19,481 nt of DNA from an uncultured Clostridia bacterium (GCA_934122385.1 CAKOWP010000023.1:1-19481), one strand, 5' to 3'. Counted from the first letter of the stretch, positions 1-7,467 are shown. Translations and numbers: made by a program. The notes: generated by a model from the sequence alone, not told the origin.

Positions 1-406
1 TGATATTATAAATGATATTATTGTTTCCCATAAATCTTGGTTTAAAATTCTTATTCCTTTTCCATATTCTATACTTGCCTTTAAGTATTCGTCGATATTT
101 TCTAGTTGACTTTTTATTTTTTCATAATCTCTTTTTAAATCAAAATATTCTTCTACAATTCCTTGAAGATTTCCGTCACACTTTCCTGTAAATGTAATTA
201 TTTCTTTTGTTTTATTTATTTCTTTTTCTCCATTCATTTCTTTGCAAATCTTTTTTTCTTTTTTTACTTGTATTACACCGTTTTTTTATAACTCCTATGT
301 AACTTCCGTCTTCTTGCTTATTCCATCTAAAGCATTGCCCACATTCGAATATGTCTTTTAATTCAAATGAATTTTGATTTTCTATTATATATTTTTGTTC
401 TTTCAT
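1..406 (-). pseudogene. 8-oxoguanine DNA glycosylase, N-terminal part, frameshifted and cut by window edge
   Basis: The product would remove 8-oxoguanine from DNA in base excision repair. The first ~45 codons from the ATG at 406 read as the OGG N-terminal domain (FELKDIFECGQCFRWN, then GSYIGVI). The frame then runs into a short unrelated tail and stops at 212. Removing one base from the seven-A run (plus strand T run 281-287) restores KNGVIQV and opens a frame to position 1, including CDGNLQGIVEEYFDLKRDY, SIEYGKGIRIL and QDLWETIISFII, which fit the same family. The catalytic helix-hairpin-helix lies beyond the window. A TATAAT with an upstream TG at about 490-495 on this strand could be its -10. 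The break may be a true mutation, phase variation or a base-call/assembly error; the downstream frame shows no other decay, which favours a recent event or an error. Confidence 0.8.
281..287 (-). other. Seven-base A run (minus strand) at the frameshift point of the OGG gene
   Basis: Seven consecutive A on the coding strand. Six would keep the glycosylase frame open to the window edge. This is a slippage-prone tract. Confidence 0.75.
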
Positions 407-588
407 ACTAATCTCAACCTTTTACTCTTAATATATTATACTTTATTGCTTATTTCTATCATATAAATTTTCTCTAAAAATACATTTATATTATAACATA
501 TAAATATCTATAAAATCTATTTTATATAAAAAATAATATTTTTTTATAATTAATATAACCTATTTTACGTAATATTTTGCAAAAAAAC

Positions 589-617
589 TTGTTTTTTCTT
601 TATGTATGTGTTACACT
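589..617 (+). promoter_or_regulatory. Candidate sigma-A promoter of the GGDEF gene
   Basis: TTGTTT at 589-594, a 17-base spacer, then TACACT at 612-617 with a TGT just before it (extended -10). The expected start of transcription is about 20 bases before the GTG start codon, with the AGGAGGTG ribosome site at 631-638. Matches are moderate. Confidence 0.45.
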
Positions 618-644
618 ACACTTATGACCTAGGAGGTGAATTAA

Positions 645-2390
645 GTGAAATCTAAAGATGAATTGACATCTAATTTAATTGTTCTCTTAAACAGAATTAA
701 AACATTTTCTTGTCCTGAATACAAAGATGTTTTTACAAAATCTTATTTTGAAGAAGTAGTAAAACCTATTATTAAAAACCCTGAAAATACTTATTCATTT
801 ATTTTCGGTGATTTTAATAAGCTTGGTGTTATAAATGATGTTCATGGTCATGATTTTGGAAATAGAGTTTTAGAAATTGCAATGAGAATTATTAAGAAAA
901 GCCTTCCTAATGACTCTTTAATTGTTAGGGCTGGTGGAGATGAAATATATATAGTATTACCTAATTCTAATAAAGAAATTGCAGATAAATATATTGCGAA
1001 AATAAATAACAACTTACAACAAAATGCTGTTACTATAAGTGGTCTATCAATAGAGCTTGCTTCATCTGATTCTACTTATGGGGATATTGATAGCCTAATT
1101 AAAATTACTGATAATGAAGTAAACAATATAAAAGCAGCTCGTAAAGAATCTAATTCTCCAGCCGATATTTTAACAGATGATTTTATTGATTTACAAATAC
1201 CAAAGTCTGTTTCTTCTCAAGAAGAATATTCTTGGAATGAATTAAATGATTTTATTAATATATCAATTTATGAATTTTTAAAGAACTTTAGACCATCTAA
1301 GAATTTTGAATTTAAGCCACAACAAATTGTTGACTCTGCTGATTTTGTAACAAATTCTTTTTTATGTTTGTTAAATGATAAATTAGATAATCAGTTACCA
1401 AAAAACTTTGAGTCATTAATGAAAAATGATTATCCTTATTCACCAAATTATGATAATATTATTAACAATAAAAACAAAAAAAATAATTTATCTATTGATG
1501 ATGCTAGATTAATAAATGCTTTAATGGTTAGAAAAAAAGGATTTTCTGATTTAAGTGATTTCTCAGAAGATGAACTAAAAAAAATAATTCATAGTTCTGA
1601 AAATTTACTTAATCAATTAACAAAAGATCATACAGGACTTTTAAATAAGCATTATTTTAGACTTTCTTTGGCCCAACAAATATGTAATAGTAATGAAAAA
1701 TATTCTGCATCATATGTTTCTTTTTCTGGTTTAAAGTTGTCTAATACTGCATATGACCATAGTTTTAGTGACTATAGATTAGATAAATCAAATAAACTTT
1801 TAATTGATGAAACAAGTAAATTATTAAATTATACAAATACAGCTTTTGACTTTAATTCTGGAAATATTTACATGATGAGCCAAGGTGGAGGTAATTATTT
1901 ATATTTATATCCTAAATCTATGTCAAAAGATATTAAACCTAAAATATCATCTATTGTTAATAAAATAAATGATAAAGTTAATATGAAAGATCCTAACAGT
2001 AATCTAGAAACATCTTATTACTCTATGAGTGATACAGAATCACTCCCAACGTCTAATTCTAAAAAACTTATACGTTACATTAGAGCTCTAAAGGAAGAAA
2101 CTAATTCTAATAAAAATTCTTTTAAAAGAAATTTATTTAAAAGTGCCGATGCATATTTTGCTTTTAAAAAATCTATGAATAACTGTGTAGATTATTATTT
2201 GGAAAATATTGATAATGCTGGAACGGACGTTAATAAAATGGTTCAATTTATGAGAAATGTTTATACTTCTTTTTTGAATCAAGAAGTTCTTCATAATGAT
2301 AATCGTAAAGATATGCCTAAAACTGGCTTTATTGCTTACAAAGAGGAACAAGATGACAATCCGGAATACGATTCGGGAATAGAACATTAA
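645..2390 (+). CDS. Soluble tandem GGDEF-domain protein (second domain degenerate)
   Basis: Predicted cytosolic protein of 581 residues with no membrane segment. It starts at GTG 645, 6 bases after AGGAGGTG. Domain 1 (about residues 50-165) has GDFNKL...INDVHGH and GGDEI (97-101). By alignment to the diguanylate cyclase PleD, the metal and catalytic acids (D56, D99, E100) are kept, the guanine-contact Asp of GHxxGD is Asn (N73), and the F of GGDEF is Ile. Domain 2 (about 325-480) opens with the family's typical DHTGLLNKHYF but has GGGN (414-417) in place of GGDE and no metal Asp, so it should be catalytically dead. Between them is a ~150-residue linker that I do not recognise, and the C-terminus is acidic and probably disordered. 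It could make c-di-GMP or bind nucleotide as a sensor. It stands alone, divergent from the OGG gene and convergent with the YitT gene. Confidence 0.75.
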   Translation: MKSKDELTSNLIVLLNRIKTFSCPEYKDVFTKSYFEEVVKPIIKNPENTYSFIFGDFNKLGVINDVHGHDFGNRVLEIAMRIIKKSLPNDSLIVRAGGDEIYIVLPNSNKEIADKYIAKINNNLQQNAVTISGLSIELASSDSTYGDIDSLIKITDNEVNNIKAARKESNSPADILTDDFIDLQIPKSVSSQEEYSWNELNDFINISIYEFLKNFRPSKNFEFKPQQIVDSADFVTNSFLCLLNDKLDNQLPKNFESLMKNDYPYSPNYDNIINNKNKKNNLSIDDARLINALMVRKKGFSDLSDFSEDELKKIIHSSENLLNQLTKDHTGLLNKHYFRLSLAQQICNSNEKYSASYVSFSGLKLSNTAYDHSFSDYRLDKSNKLLIDETSKLLNYTNTAFDFNSGNIYMMSQGGGNYLYLYPKSMSKDIKPKISSIVNKINDKVNMKDPNSNLETSYYSMSDTESLPTSNSKKLIRYIRALKEETNSNKNSFKRNLFKSADAYFAFKKSMNNCVDYYLENIDNAGTDVNKMVQFMRNVYTSFLNQEVLHNDNRKDMPKTGFIAYKEEQDDNPEYDSGIEH

Positions 2391-2407
2391 TTAAAATAGA
2401 TTTTAAA

Positions 2408-2447
2408 AAAGAACAAATCTAAAACCACAGATTTGTTCTTTTATTTT
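2408..2447. terminator. Bidirectional terminator between convergent genes
   Basis: Perfect 10-base stem GAACAAATCT / AGATTTGTTC around an 8-base loop (2421-2428), with A runs on the left and T runs on the right so it works in both directions. It lies between the GGDEF gene and the stop of the YitT gene. Confidence 0.9.
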
Positions 2448-3295
2448 TTAAACCCTAGACCTACAACCTCTCTTGCATTTGCAATTATTATAAAACTCTG
2501 TGGGTCTATCTTTTTTGCAGTTTGTTTTACCTTAGAAACATCTCCTCTTGACGCTGCACATAAAAGTACTAATTTTTGTTCATCCTTATACATTCCCTTT
2601 CCATAAAGTCCTGTTGTGCCCTTCCCTATTTTTTCTCCGATAACTTCTGCAATTTCTTCATTTCTATCAGAAATTATGATAACAAGTTTTGTAAAATAAA
2701 TACCTTCAAATATTATATCTATCATTTTTCCCATCAAATATATTGCAATTGCAGAATATAATCCTATTTCAATTTCTTTAAAAAATAACATATTTAAACT
2801 TACAATTATTACATCTACTAATATTATTACATTTCCAGTTCTTATATTTGGATTATATTTTTTTACTAGCATACTTATTAAATCTGAACCACCTGTCGAT
2901 GAATTTGCTTTTAAGATTATTGCTGTACCTAACCCTATTATAATTCCTCCATAAATACATGCTAAAAATCTGTCTTGAGTTAATGGTGTTATTTTATCTA
3001 ATAGGTCAATTGCAAAAGAAAATGTTACTGTTCCCACAAATGACCTTATTACAAATCCTTTCCCTAATTTGTATGCTGAAAATATAAATAATGGTACATT
3101 TATTGCAAGTATTGTTGTTCCCATTGGTATATCTAAAAAATAGTATAAAATTGTCGCTATACCTGCGAACCCTCCTGATGATAGTTGATTTGGTAATAAA
3201 AATAATGATGTTGCTATTGCCATTATTATTGCTCCAACTATGGTTTCTATTATTTCTATTGAAAATTGTCTTACTCTTTTTTTGCTTATTTCCAT
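2441..3295 (-). CDS. YitT-family integral membrane protein with C-terminal DUF2179 domain
   Basis: 284 residues, the usual length for the family. About five membrane segments fill residues 14-200, with the family-typical LLPNQLSSGGFAGIA and LKANSSTGGSDLI motifs. A soluble C-terminal domain (about 205-280, ending DPQSFIIIANAREVVGLGF) matches the DUF2179/PII-like module. Transport substrate and role are not established for most members. It starts at ATG 3295 with AAAGGTGA as ribosome site. It is the last gene of the minus-strand rnc - radical SAM - yitT run. Its ribosome site lies inside the right arm of a terminator-like hairpin, which may limit its expression. Confidence 0.9.
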   Translation of the reverse strand: MEISKKRVRQFSIEIIETIVGAIIMAIATSLFLLPNQLSSGGFAGIATILYYFLDIPMGTTILAINVPLFIFSAYKLGKGFVIRSFVGTVTFSFAIDLLDKITPLTQDRFLACIYGGIIIGLGTAIILKANSSTGGSDLISMLVKKYNPNIRTGNVIILVDVIIVSLNMLFFKEIEIGLYSAIAIYLMGKMIDIIFEGIYFTKLVIIISDRNEEIAEVIGEKIGKGTTGLYGKGMYKDEQKLVLLCAASRGDVSKVKQTAKKIDPQSFIIIANAREVVGLGFKK

Positions 3296-3340
3296 AAAAA
3301 ATCACCTTTATTACTATTATGGTAATTTTAGGTGATTTTT
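3296..3340 (-). terminator. Terminator-like hairpin overlapping the YitT ribosome binding site
   Basis: On the minus strand, AAAAATCACCT pairs with AGGTGATTTTT and, inside that, ATTAC pairs with GTAAT around a 7-base loop. Six T follow directly before the ATG of the YitT gene. The 3' arm contains the AAAGGTGA ribosome site. It can act as an intrinsic terminator after the radical SAM gene, as a ribosome-site-masking hairpin, or both. Confidence 0.65.
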
Positions 3341-3346
3341 ATGTGA

Positions 3347-4399
3347 TTATTCTAAGAAATCATTATATGTTTTTGTAATCTCAATTTTTGATTTTCCTTG
3401 TTTTACATTTTTGTCTTGTTTTACTTTTAAATCAACTTCATATAGTTCCTGTAGTTTCTTAATATTTTCTCTTTTATGTCCAATTACATTATTTGCATCT
3501 ATTGGGTTTACAGTAACTTCTACTTCTTTTACTTTTACATTTAATTTTTTTATTTTCTCAACAATTGCATCATACCACAAACCAGACTCAACTAATTGTC
3601 TAAATGCTGGATGGAATGGTCCTGCAACAACTTCACTTTGATTACTTCCCGGTTCGCAAATTTCTTCAGTATTTTGTAGTCCAACTCTTATTACATCAAT
3701 TTTTTTATCATTGAAAATTCTTACCAATTGTTTGCAAGTTTCTACAGCTTGTACTACTGATAATGGCTCATATGTTCCATCATTATATTCTTTTTCTAGT
3801 TTTGTTCCTTTAATAACAAGCACTGGGTATATTCTTATCATTTTAGGTTTTAATTTGATTAGAGCTTTTGCTGTGTTAATTTCGTCTATTCTACTACTTT
3901 CCGGTAATCCTACCATCATTTGATGCCCTAAATTAAAGCCATACCATCTTATCAACTTTGATGCTTTTACTACATCTTTAAACGTATGCCCTCTATTAGC
4001 TCTACCTAAAATATAATCATTTGCTGATTGTACGCCAAGTTCTATAGTTTTTACTTTATATTTTTTTAGCCTTTTCAAAATCTCTTTGTTGATATAATCT
4101 GGTCTTGTAGATATTCGTATGCTATCAACTTGTCTATTTTTTATGTATTCATATGCAATTTGTAATAATTCTTCTTGTTGTTTTACATCTATTCCTGTAA
4201 AACTTCCACCAAAAAATGCAATTTCTTTTTTTGCATCTTTATCTTTTATATTTTCTAAAAAATACTCTATTGTTTTTTTTGCATCTTCTTTTGTTAGATT
4301 CTTTTTTTGTCCGCTTATCGATTTCTGATTACAAAATATACAATCATTTGGGCATCCCAAATGTGGTACAAATACTGGAATTACATATTCTTTACTCAT
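3347..4399 (-). CDS. Radical SAM protein, Elp3-like type without acetyltransferase domain
   Basis: 350 residues. The N-terminus has the iron-sulfur cluster motif CPNDCIFC (C16, C20, C23), followed by FFGGSFTGID, the GG motif used for S-adenosylmethionine binding, then ISTRPDYI and ELGVQSAND, all typical of the Elp3/HemN-like radical SAM branch. The C-terminal ~150 residues show no GNAT acetyltransferase domain, unlike true Elp3, so the substrate is unknown (tRNA or protein modification are possible). It starts at ATG 4399 after GGAGA. It sits directly downstream of rnc, an arrangement common in Clostridia to my knowledge, and they probably share a transcript. Confidence 0.85.
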   Translation of the reverse strand: MSKEYVIPVFVPHLGCPNDCIFCNQKSISGQKKNLTKEDAKKTIEYFLENIKDKDAKKEIAFFGGSFTGIDVKQQEELLQIAYEYIKNRQVDSIRISTRPDYINKEILKRLKKYKVKTIELGVQSANDYILGRANRGHTFKDVVKASKLIRWYGFNLGHQMMVGLPESSRIDEINTAKALIKLKPKMIRIYPVLVIKGTKLEKEYNDGTYEPLSVVQAVETCKQLVRIFNDKKIDVIRVGLQNTEEICEPGSNQSEVVAGPFHPAFRQLVESGLWYDAIVEKIKKLNVKVKEVEVTVNPIDANNVIGHKRENIKKLQELYEVDLKVKQDKNVKQGKSKIEITKTYNDFLE

Positions 4400-4473
4400 A
4401 ATTTCTCCATTCTTTCTTTAAATTTTCAGAATTTGTTAGTTAACACACAAATCATTTTTTCAATTTTGAGTTT

Positions 4474-5157
4474 TTATTTTTTATTTTCTAATGCCTTTTT
4501 TGCAGCTTGCATCTCAGCTTCTTTTTTGCTCTTTCCTTTTCCTGTAGCAAGAACTTTACCATTTAAAGCAACCTCTGCTTCAAATGATTTGTTGTGATCT
4601 GGTCCTGATTCTTTTATAATTATATATTCTATTTTTACATCTCCATTTTTTTGCAATTCTTCTTGTAATACTGTCTTATAATCTTTTTCTCCTACATGTT
4701 TTGTTGCAACTTCTATTTCAGCTTTTAAATTTTCTATAATGAATTTTTTGGCGGGTTCTAATCCACCATCTATAAATATCGCTGCTATAACTGCCTCTAC
4801 ACTATCTGCTAATATTGCTGGTCTTTTATTTCCACTTGATTTTATTTCTGATTTTCCTAAATATAAAAATTTTCCAAAATTATGTGCTACAGCTACTTTA
4901 TGTAGGCTTTTTTCACATACTACTGTTGCTCTAACTTTTGTTAATTGTCCTTCTTTTAAATTTAGATATTTATTGTACATATATTCGCTTGATACAAATT
5001 CTAGGATGCTGTCTCCCAAAAATTCTAGTTTTTCATTGCTTTGTACTCCATGTTCATATGCATATGATGTGTGTGTTAATGCGTTTTGTAATAATTTTAT
5101 ATTTTTAAATTTATATCCTATATTTTTTTCTAGTTCTTCTAAGTTCTTTTTTTCCAA
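4474..5157 (-). CDS. rnc: Ribonuclease III
   Basis: Double-strand-specific endoribonuclease that processes rRNA and structured mRNA. 227 residues, normal for the family. The nuclease domain has NEKLEFLGDSIL (E45 and D49) and ADSVEAVIAAIFIDGG (D118 and E121), so all four metal-binding acids are present. The C-terminal double-stranded RNA-binding domain covers about residues 158-227, ending GKGKSKKEAEMQAAKKAL. The start is TTG at 5157, with AAAGGGA ten bases upstream; the nearby ATG is followed at once by an in-frame stop. It is first in the operon, with a good promoter and a small leader hairpin upstream. Confidence 0.95.
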   Translation of the reverse strand: MEKKNLEELEKNIGYKFKNIKLLQNALTHTSYAYEHGVQSNEKLEFLGDSILEFVSSEYMYNKYLNLKEGQLTKVRATVVCEKSLHKVAVAHNFGKFLYLGKSEIKSSGNKRPAILADSVEAVIAAIFIDGGLEPAKKFIIENLKAEIEVATKHVGEKDYKTVLQEELQKNGDVKIEYIIIKESGPDHNKSFEAEVALNGKVLATGKGKSKKEAEMQAAKKALENKK

Positions 5158-5176
5158 TTTATTGCATCCCTTTCTT

Positions 5177-5201
5177 CAGGTTTAGCTTTTAGCTGTTCCT
5201 G
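5177..5201 (-). promoter_or_regulatory. Small hairpin in the rnc leader
   Basis: On the minus strand, CAGG/CCTG and AGCT/AGCT pair as a two-part stem with small internal loops just upstream of the rnc ribosome site. It could affect translation or be a cleavage target of RNase III, but the stem is short. Confidence 0.35.
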
Positions 5202-5210
5202 TATGTATAT

Positions 5211-5238
5211 ATTATATAACATTTTACAAATTTTTCAA
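5211..5238 (-). promoter_or_regulatory. Sigma-A promoter of the rnc operon
   Basis: Minus strand TTGAAA (5238-5233), 16-base spacer, TATAAT (5216-5211). Five of six and six of six consensus matches. Confidence 0.75.
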
Positions 5239-5276
5239 GTAATTTCGAGGTATTTTGCTTATAAATTCACCATTCT

Positions 5277-5750
5277 GGTTATAATTCACAGCCTAAGGAA
5301 ATTTTTGTGTGCAAGTTGCCACCTTAATGGTTATATATATTTGATATTGTATTCATTTGATTGAAGTGAAAAATAGAAAATCTTAAATAAAAAACTGAGG
5401 AATGCTCACGAAAGAAATGTATATATGTATATGATTTGAAACATTTTCTCGGTTCACTACGCAACATAAGAATTTCTAAAATAAATTGATGGATCATTCC
5501 ACTTAGTCCTCGCTTCGCTCGACGTGAACACTTTCCATAAATTTATTTAAGAAATTCTAATGTTGCTCTAATCACATTCGAAAAGTTTAAAATCATATAC
5601 ATATATACATTCTTGTCTTAGTGAGAGAGGCTCGGTTTTGTATTTTAGATTTTCTTTTTAAACGTAATGAACAGGATACAATATCAAATATATATAACCC
5701 TTAAGGGGGCAACTTGCACACAAAAATTTCTCTTAGACTGTGAATCCTTA
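5277..5750. mobile_element. Palindromic MITE-like element, copy 1
   Basis: Non-coding element whose two halves are imperfect inverted copies of each other over nearly the whole length. The core palindrome runs from ATTCACAG (5284-5291) to CTGTGAAT (5738-5745). Strong arm matches include GTGTGCAAGTTGCC / GGCAACTTGCACAC and the outer TTGATATTGTAT / ATACAATATCAA. The centre (about 5505-5525) holds CTCGCTTCGCTCGAC. The direct repeat CACCATTCT occurs at 5268-5276 and 5751-5759, as expected for a 9-base target duplication. There is no open reading frame of note and no transposase. A near copy in the same orientation lies at 16257-16728. It separates the divergent rnc and yabG genes and ends just before a candidate yabG promoter. 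Confidence 0.8.
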
Positions 5751-5751
5751 C

Positions 5752-5779
5752 ACCATTCTTCTTTTTTCGACATAAAATA
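5752..5779 (+). promoter_or_regulatory. Candidate sigma-K promoter of yabG
   Basis: CATAAAATA at 5771-5779 fits the sigma-K -10 pattern CATAnnnTA, and an AC at 5752-5753 stands 17 bases upstream. B. subtilis yabG is expressed from sigma-K, which makes this plausible. The -35 part lies inside the right-hand direct repeat of the palindromic element. Confidence 0.35.
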
Positions 5780-5808
5780 TACTAGCCCAAATTTATGAGG
5801 TGATTAAT

Positions 5809-6642
5809 GTGAAAAAAATAAAAAAAGGAGATATTGTTGCTAGAAAATCATATGGAAAAGATATTGTATTCTATGTAAAAAGAATAATTAAAACTTCTCC
5901 TGAGAATATTGCTATACTTTGCGGACTCTATGAACGAATTGAAGCAGATAGTAAATTAGCAGATTTAGAATTATTAGACAGTGCTCAATTACAAAACATA
6001 ACTAAAATCCAAGAAAATAAACTAAATGCAAGAATAGACAAAAAAAATAAAGACTATAGATTCAATTTTTTTGAGAACGAACAGCAATTAAGAGAAAGAA
6101 TTATTACAGGTAAAATTTTGCATCTAGATGGTGATAGAAGATACTCTCAAAAATCTTACAACTATTATAAAAAAATGGGACTAAATGCAATTGTAAAAAA
6201 TATTCCCGAATATAAGCAACCTCGTGTTGTCTATAAATTACTTAAAATCTATCAACCTGATATTCTGATAATAACTGGACATGATGGTATGATTAAAAGG
6301 GGGGCTAATTTTAACGATATTTATAATTATAGAAATTCTAGGCATTTTATAAATACAGTTAAAGAAGCTAGAAAATATGACAAAGATAATAATAGAGAAA
6401 CTGTAATTTTTGCTGGTGCTTGCCAAAGTTATTTTGAAGCTATTATGATGGCCGGTGCAAATTTTGCTTCTTCACCTGCAAGAATTTTAATTGATTTTTT
6501 GGATCCTCTTATAATTGCAGAAAAAGTTGCTACCACCGAAAGATATAAATTTATAACTGTTGATGATGTTACTAGAGAAATTCGAGATGGTAAAAAAGGC
6601 ATTGGTGGCATTGGTTCTAATGGTCGAATGACAGTTATGTAA
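5809..6642 (+). CDS. yabG: Sporulation-specific protease YabG
   Basis: Cysteine-type protease (peptidase family U57) made in the mother cell that trims coat and cortex-associated proteins; in Clostridioides difficile it processes preproSleC and CspBA. The start is GTG 5809, since the GAGGTGA ribosome site at 5797-5803 overlaps the alternative upstream GTG at 5800; this gives 277 residues, near the family length. The N-terminus KKGDIVARKSYGKDI is typical. The central part has TGHDG (His ~158) and AGACQSYFEA (Cys ~205), the conserved pair thought to be catalytic; the C-terminus ends GKKGIGGIGSNGRMTVM. Next to veg, as in Bacillus. It should be expressed late in sporulation, unlike veg. Confidence 0.93.
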   Translation: MKKIKKGDIVARKSYGKDIVFYVKRIIKTSPENIAILCGLYERIEADSKLADLELLDSAQLQNITKIQENKLNARIDKKNKDYRFNFFENEQQLRERIITGKILHLDGDRRYSQKSYNYYKKMGLNAIVKNIPEYKQPRVVYKLLKIYQPDILIITGHDGMIKRGANFNDIYNYRNSRHFINTVKEARKYDKDNNRETVIFAGACQSYFEAIMMAGANFASSPARILIDFLDPLIIAEKVATTERYKFITVDDVTREIRDGKKGIGGIGSNGRMTVM

Positions 6643-6681
6643 CATAAATGTAATCTAAATGTAATATTCTACATTTTATGT
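6642..6681 (+). terminator. Possible terminator after yabG
   Basis: ACATAAATGTA (6642-6652) pairs with TACATTTTATGT (6670-6681) with one bulge, followed by CTTGTTTT. The T run is broken, so termination may be weak. Confidence 0.4.
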
Positions 6682-6736
6682 CTTGTTTTGCTTGATATAT
6701 CAACAAAGTCAAGTCTTTTGTGCAAACAAAGTTTTT

Positions 6737-6765
6737 TTGACAATTTTCGCAAAAAATGCTATAAT
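6737..6765 (+). promoter_or_regulatory. Consensus sigma-A promoter of veg, with extended -10
   Basis: TTGACA (6737-6742), 17-base spacer, TATAAT (6760-6765), preceded by TGC (extended -10). Every consensus base is present. B. subtilis Pveg is known as one of the strongest constitutive promoters, so strong expression is expected here too. Confidence 0.92.
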
Positions 6766-6794
6766 CAAGCTATCTTAAGGGAGTAGGTGATAGC

Positions 6795-7097
6795 ATGATT
6801 TGTAAAACAGATATATCAAATCTAAAAACTGACATCTTGGAGAAAGTGGGTCAAAAGATAATAGTAAAGGGTTCTCTTGGTAGAAGTAGAACATTTGCAA
6901 AAGAGGCAACAATAGAAAAAGCATATCCTAATATTTTTGTTGTTAGATATGAAGAAAATAATAGAAATGTAACTTACAGTTATACTGATGTTTTAACTAG
7001 AACTGTTGAAGTTGATGTTTATGATGGTGAGGCTTATAGTCCTTTAATTCCACCACCAGTTGAAACAAAAAGAAAGAAAGCTGAAGTTTTATTATAA
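6795..7097 (+). CDS. veg: Veg protein
   Basis: Small soluble protein of the Veg family (DUF1021), linked to biofilm control in B. subtilis; the molecular function is not firmly known. 100 residues, a little longer than the ~85 of Bacillus because of a C-terminal extension with prolines and basic residues (about 85-100). The core is recognisable: LEKVGQKIIVKGSLGRSR, then KAYPNIFVVRYEE and TYSYTDVLTRTVEVDVYDG. The start ATG 6795 follows AGGTGA (6785-6790), with AAGGGAG just upstream. It is a single-gene transcript with its own consensus promoter and terminator, directly downstream of yabG as in Bacillus. Confidence 0.9.
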   Translation: MICKTDISNLKTDILEKVGQKIIVKGSLGRSRTFAKEATIEKAYPNIFVVRYEENNRNVTYSYTDVLTRTVEVDVYDGEAYSPLIPPPVETKRKKAEVLL

Positions 7098-7107
7098 TTT
7101 ATACTTT

Positions 7108-7137
7108 AAATAGCACATTTTTGTATGTGCTATTTTT
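7108..7137 (+). terminator. Intrinsic terminator of veg
   Basis: AAATAGCACAT pairs perfectly with ATGTGCTATTT around a 6-base loop (7119-7124), followed by a T-rich stretch. Confidence 0.9.
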
Positions 7138-7191
7138 ATTTTGAGTTATGTTTTTTTGAGTTATTTTTCTTTTGGATTTCATTTCATTATC

Positions 7192-7452
7192 TTATCCCTC
7201 TTTTAGATGACTGTATTTTAATTTTGTTGCCATTCCTCCTCTTATGTGTCTTTCAGCTTTATTCTCGTCTAGTATTATTCTAACTTGCATTGCTAAACTT
7301 GGGTTTATTTTTTTTAATCTTTCTGATACGTCTTTGTGCACTGTACTTTTACTTATTCCAAATTTTTTGGCTGCTCCTCTTACTGTGTCTTTCGAATCTA
7401 TTATATATCGTGCTAGTTCTATTGCACGTTCGTCTATTGATATACCTCTCAT
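7192..7452 (-). CDS. spoIIID: Stage III sporulation transcriptional regulator SpoIIID
   Basis: DNA-binding protein of the mother cell that activates and represses part of the sigma-E regulon. The chosen start ATG 7452 gives 86 residues, close to the family's ~85-93, with GGGGG eight bases upstream; the ATG at 7467 has no ribosome site. The helix-turn-helix is plain: TVRGAAKKFGISKSTVHKDV (about residues 23-42), followed by the conserved ERLKKINPSLA and HIRGGMATKLKYSH. Alone on the minus strand between veg and an unknown gene. Upstream at about 7480-7493 (minus strand) GAATACAAT resembles a sigma-E -10, which fits known control, but I cannot place a matching -35. Confidence 0.95.
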   Translation of the reverse strand: MRGISIDERAIELARYIIDSKDTVRGAAKKFGISKSTVHKDVSERLKKINPSLAMQVRIILDENKAERHIRGGMATKLKYSHLKEG

Positions 7453-7467
7453 AAAGCTAACCCCCAT

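Noticed and set aside
3091..3297. Plus-strand hydrophobic frame of 68 codons rich in Leu
   Set aside because: It is the complement of the YitT coding sequence, lacks a ribosome site, and its Leu richness comes from the AT-rich membrane segments opposite.
5284..5745. Reading the repeated palindromes as a CRISPR array or as a riboswitch
   Set aside because: There are only two copies, far apart, with full-length inverted symmetry and direct repeats at the ends. No short regular repeats with spacers occur.
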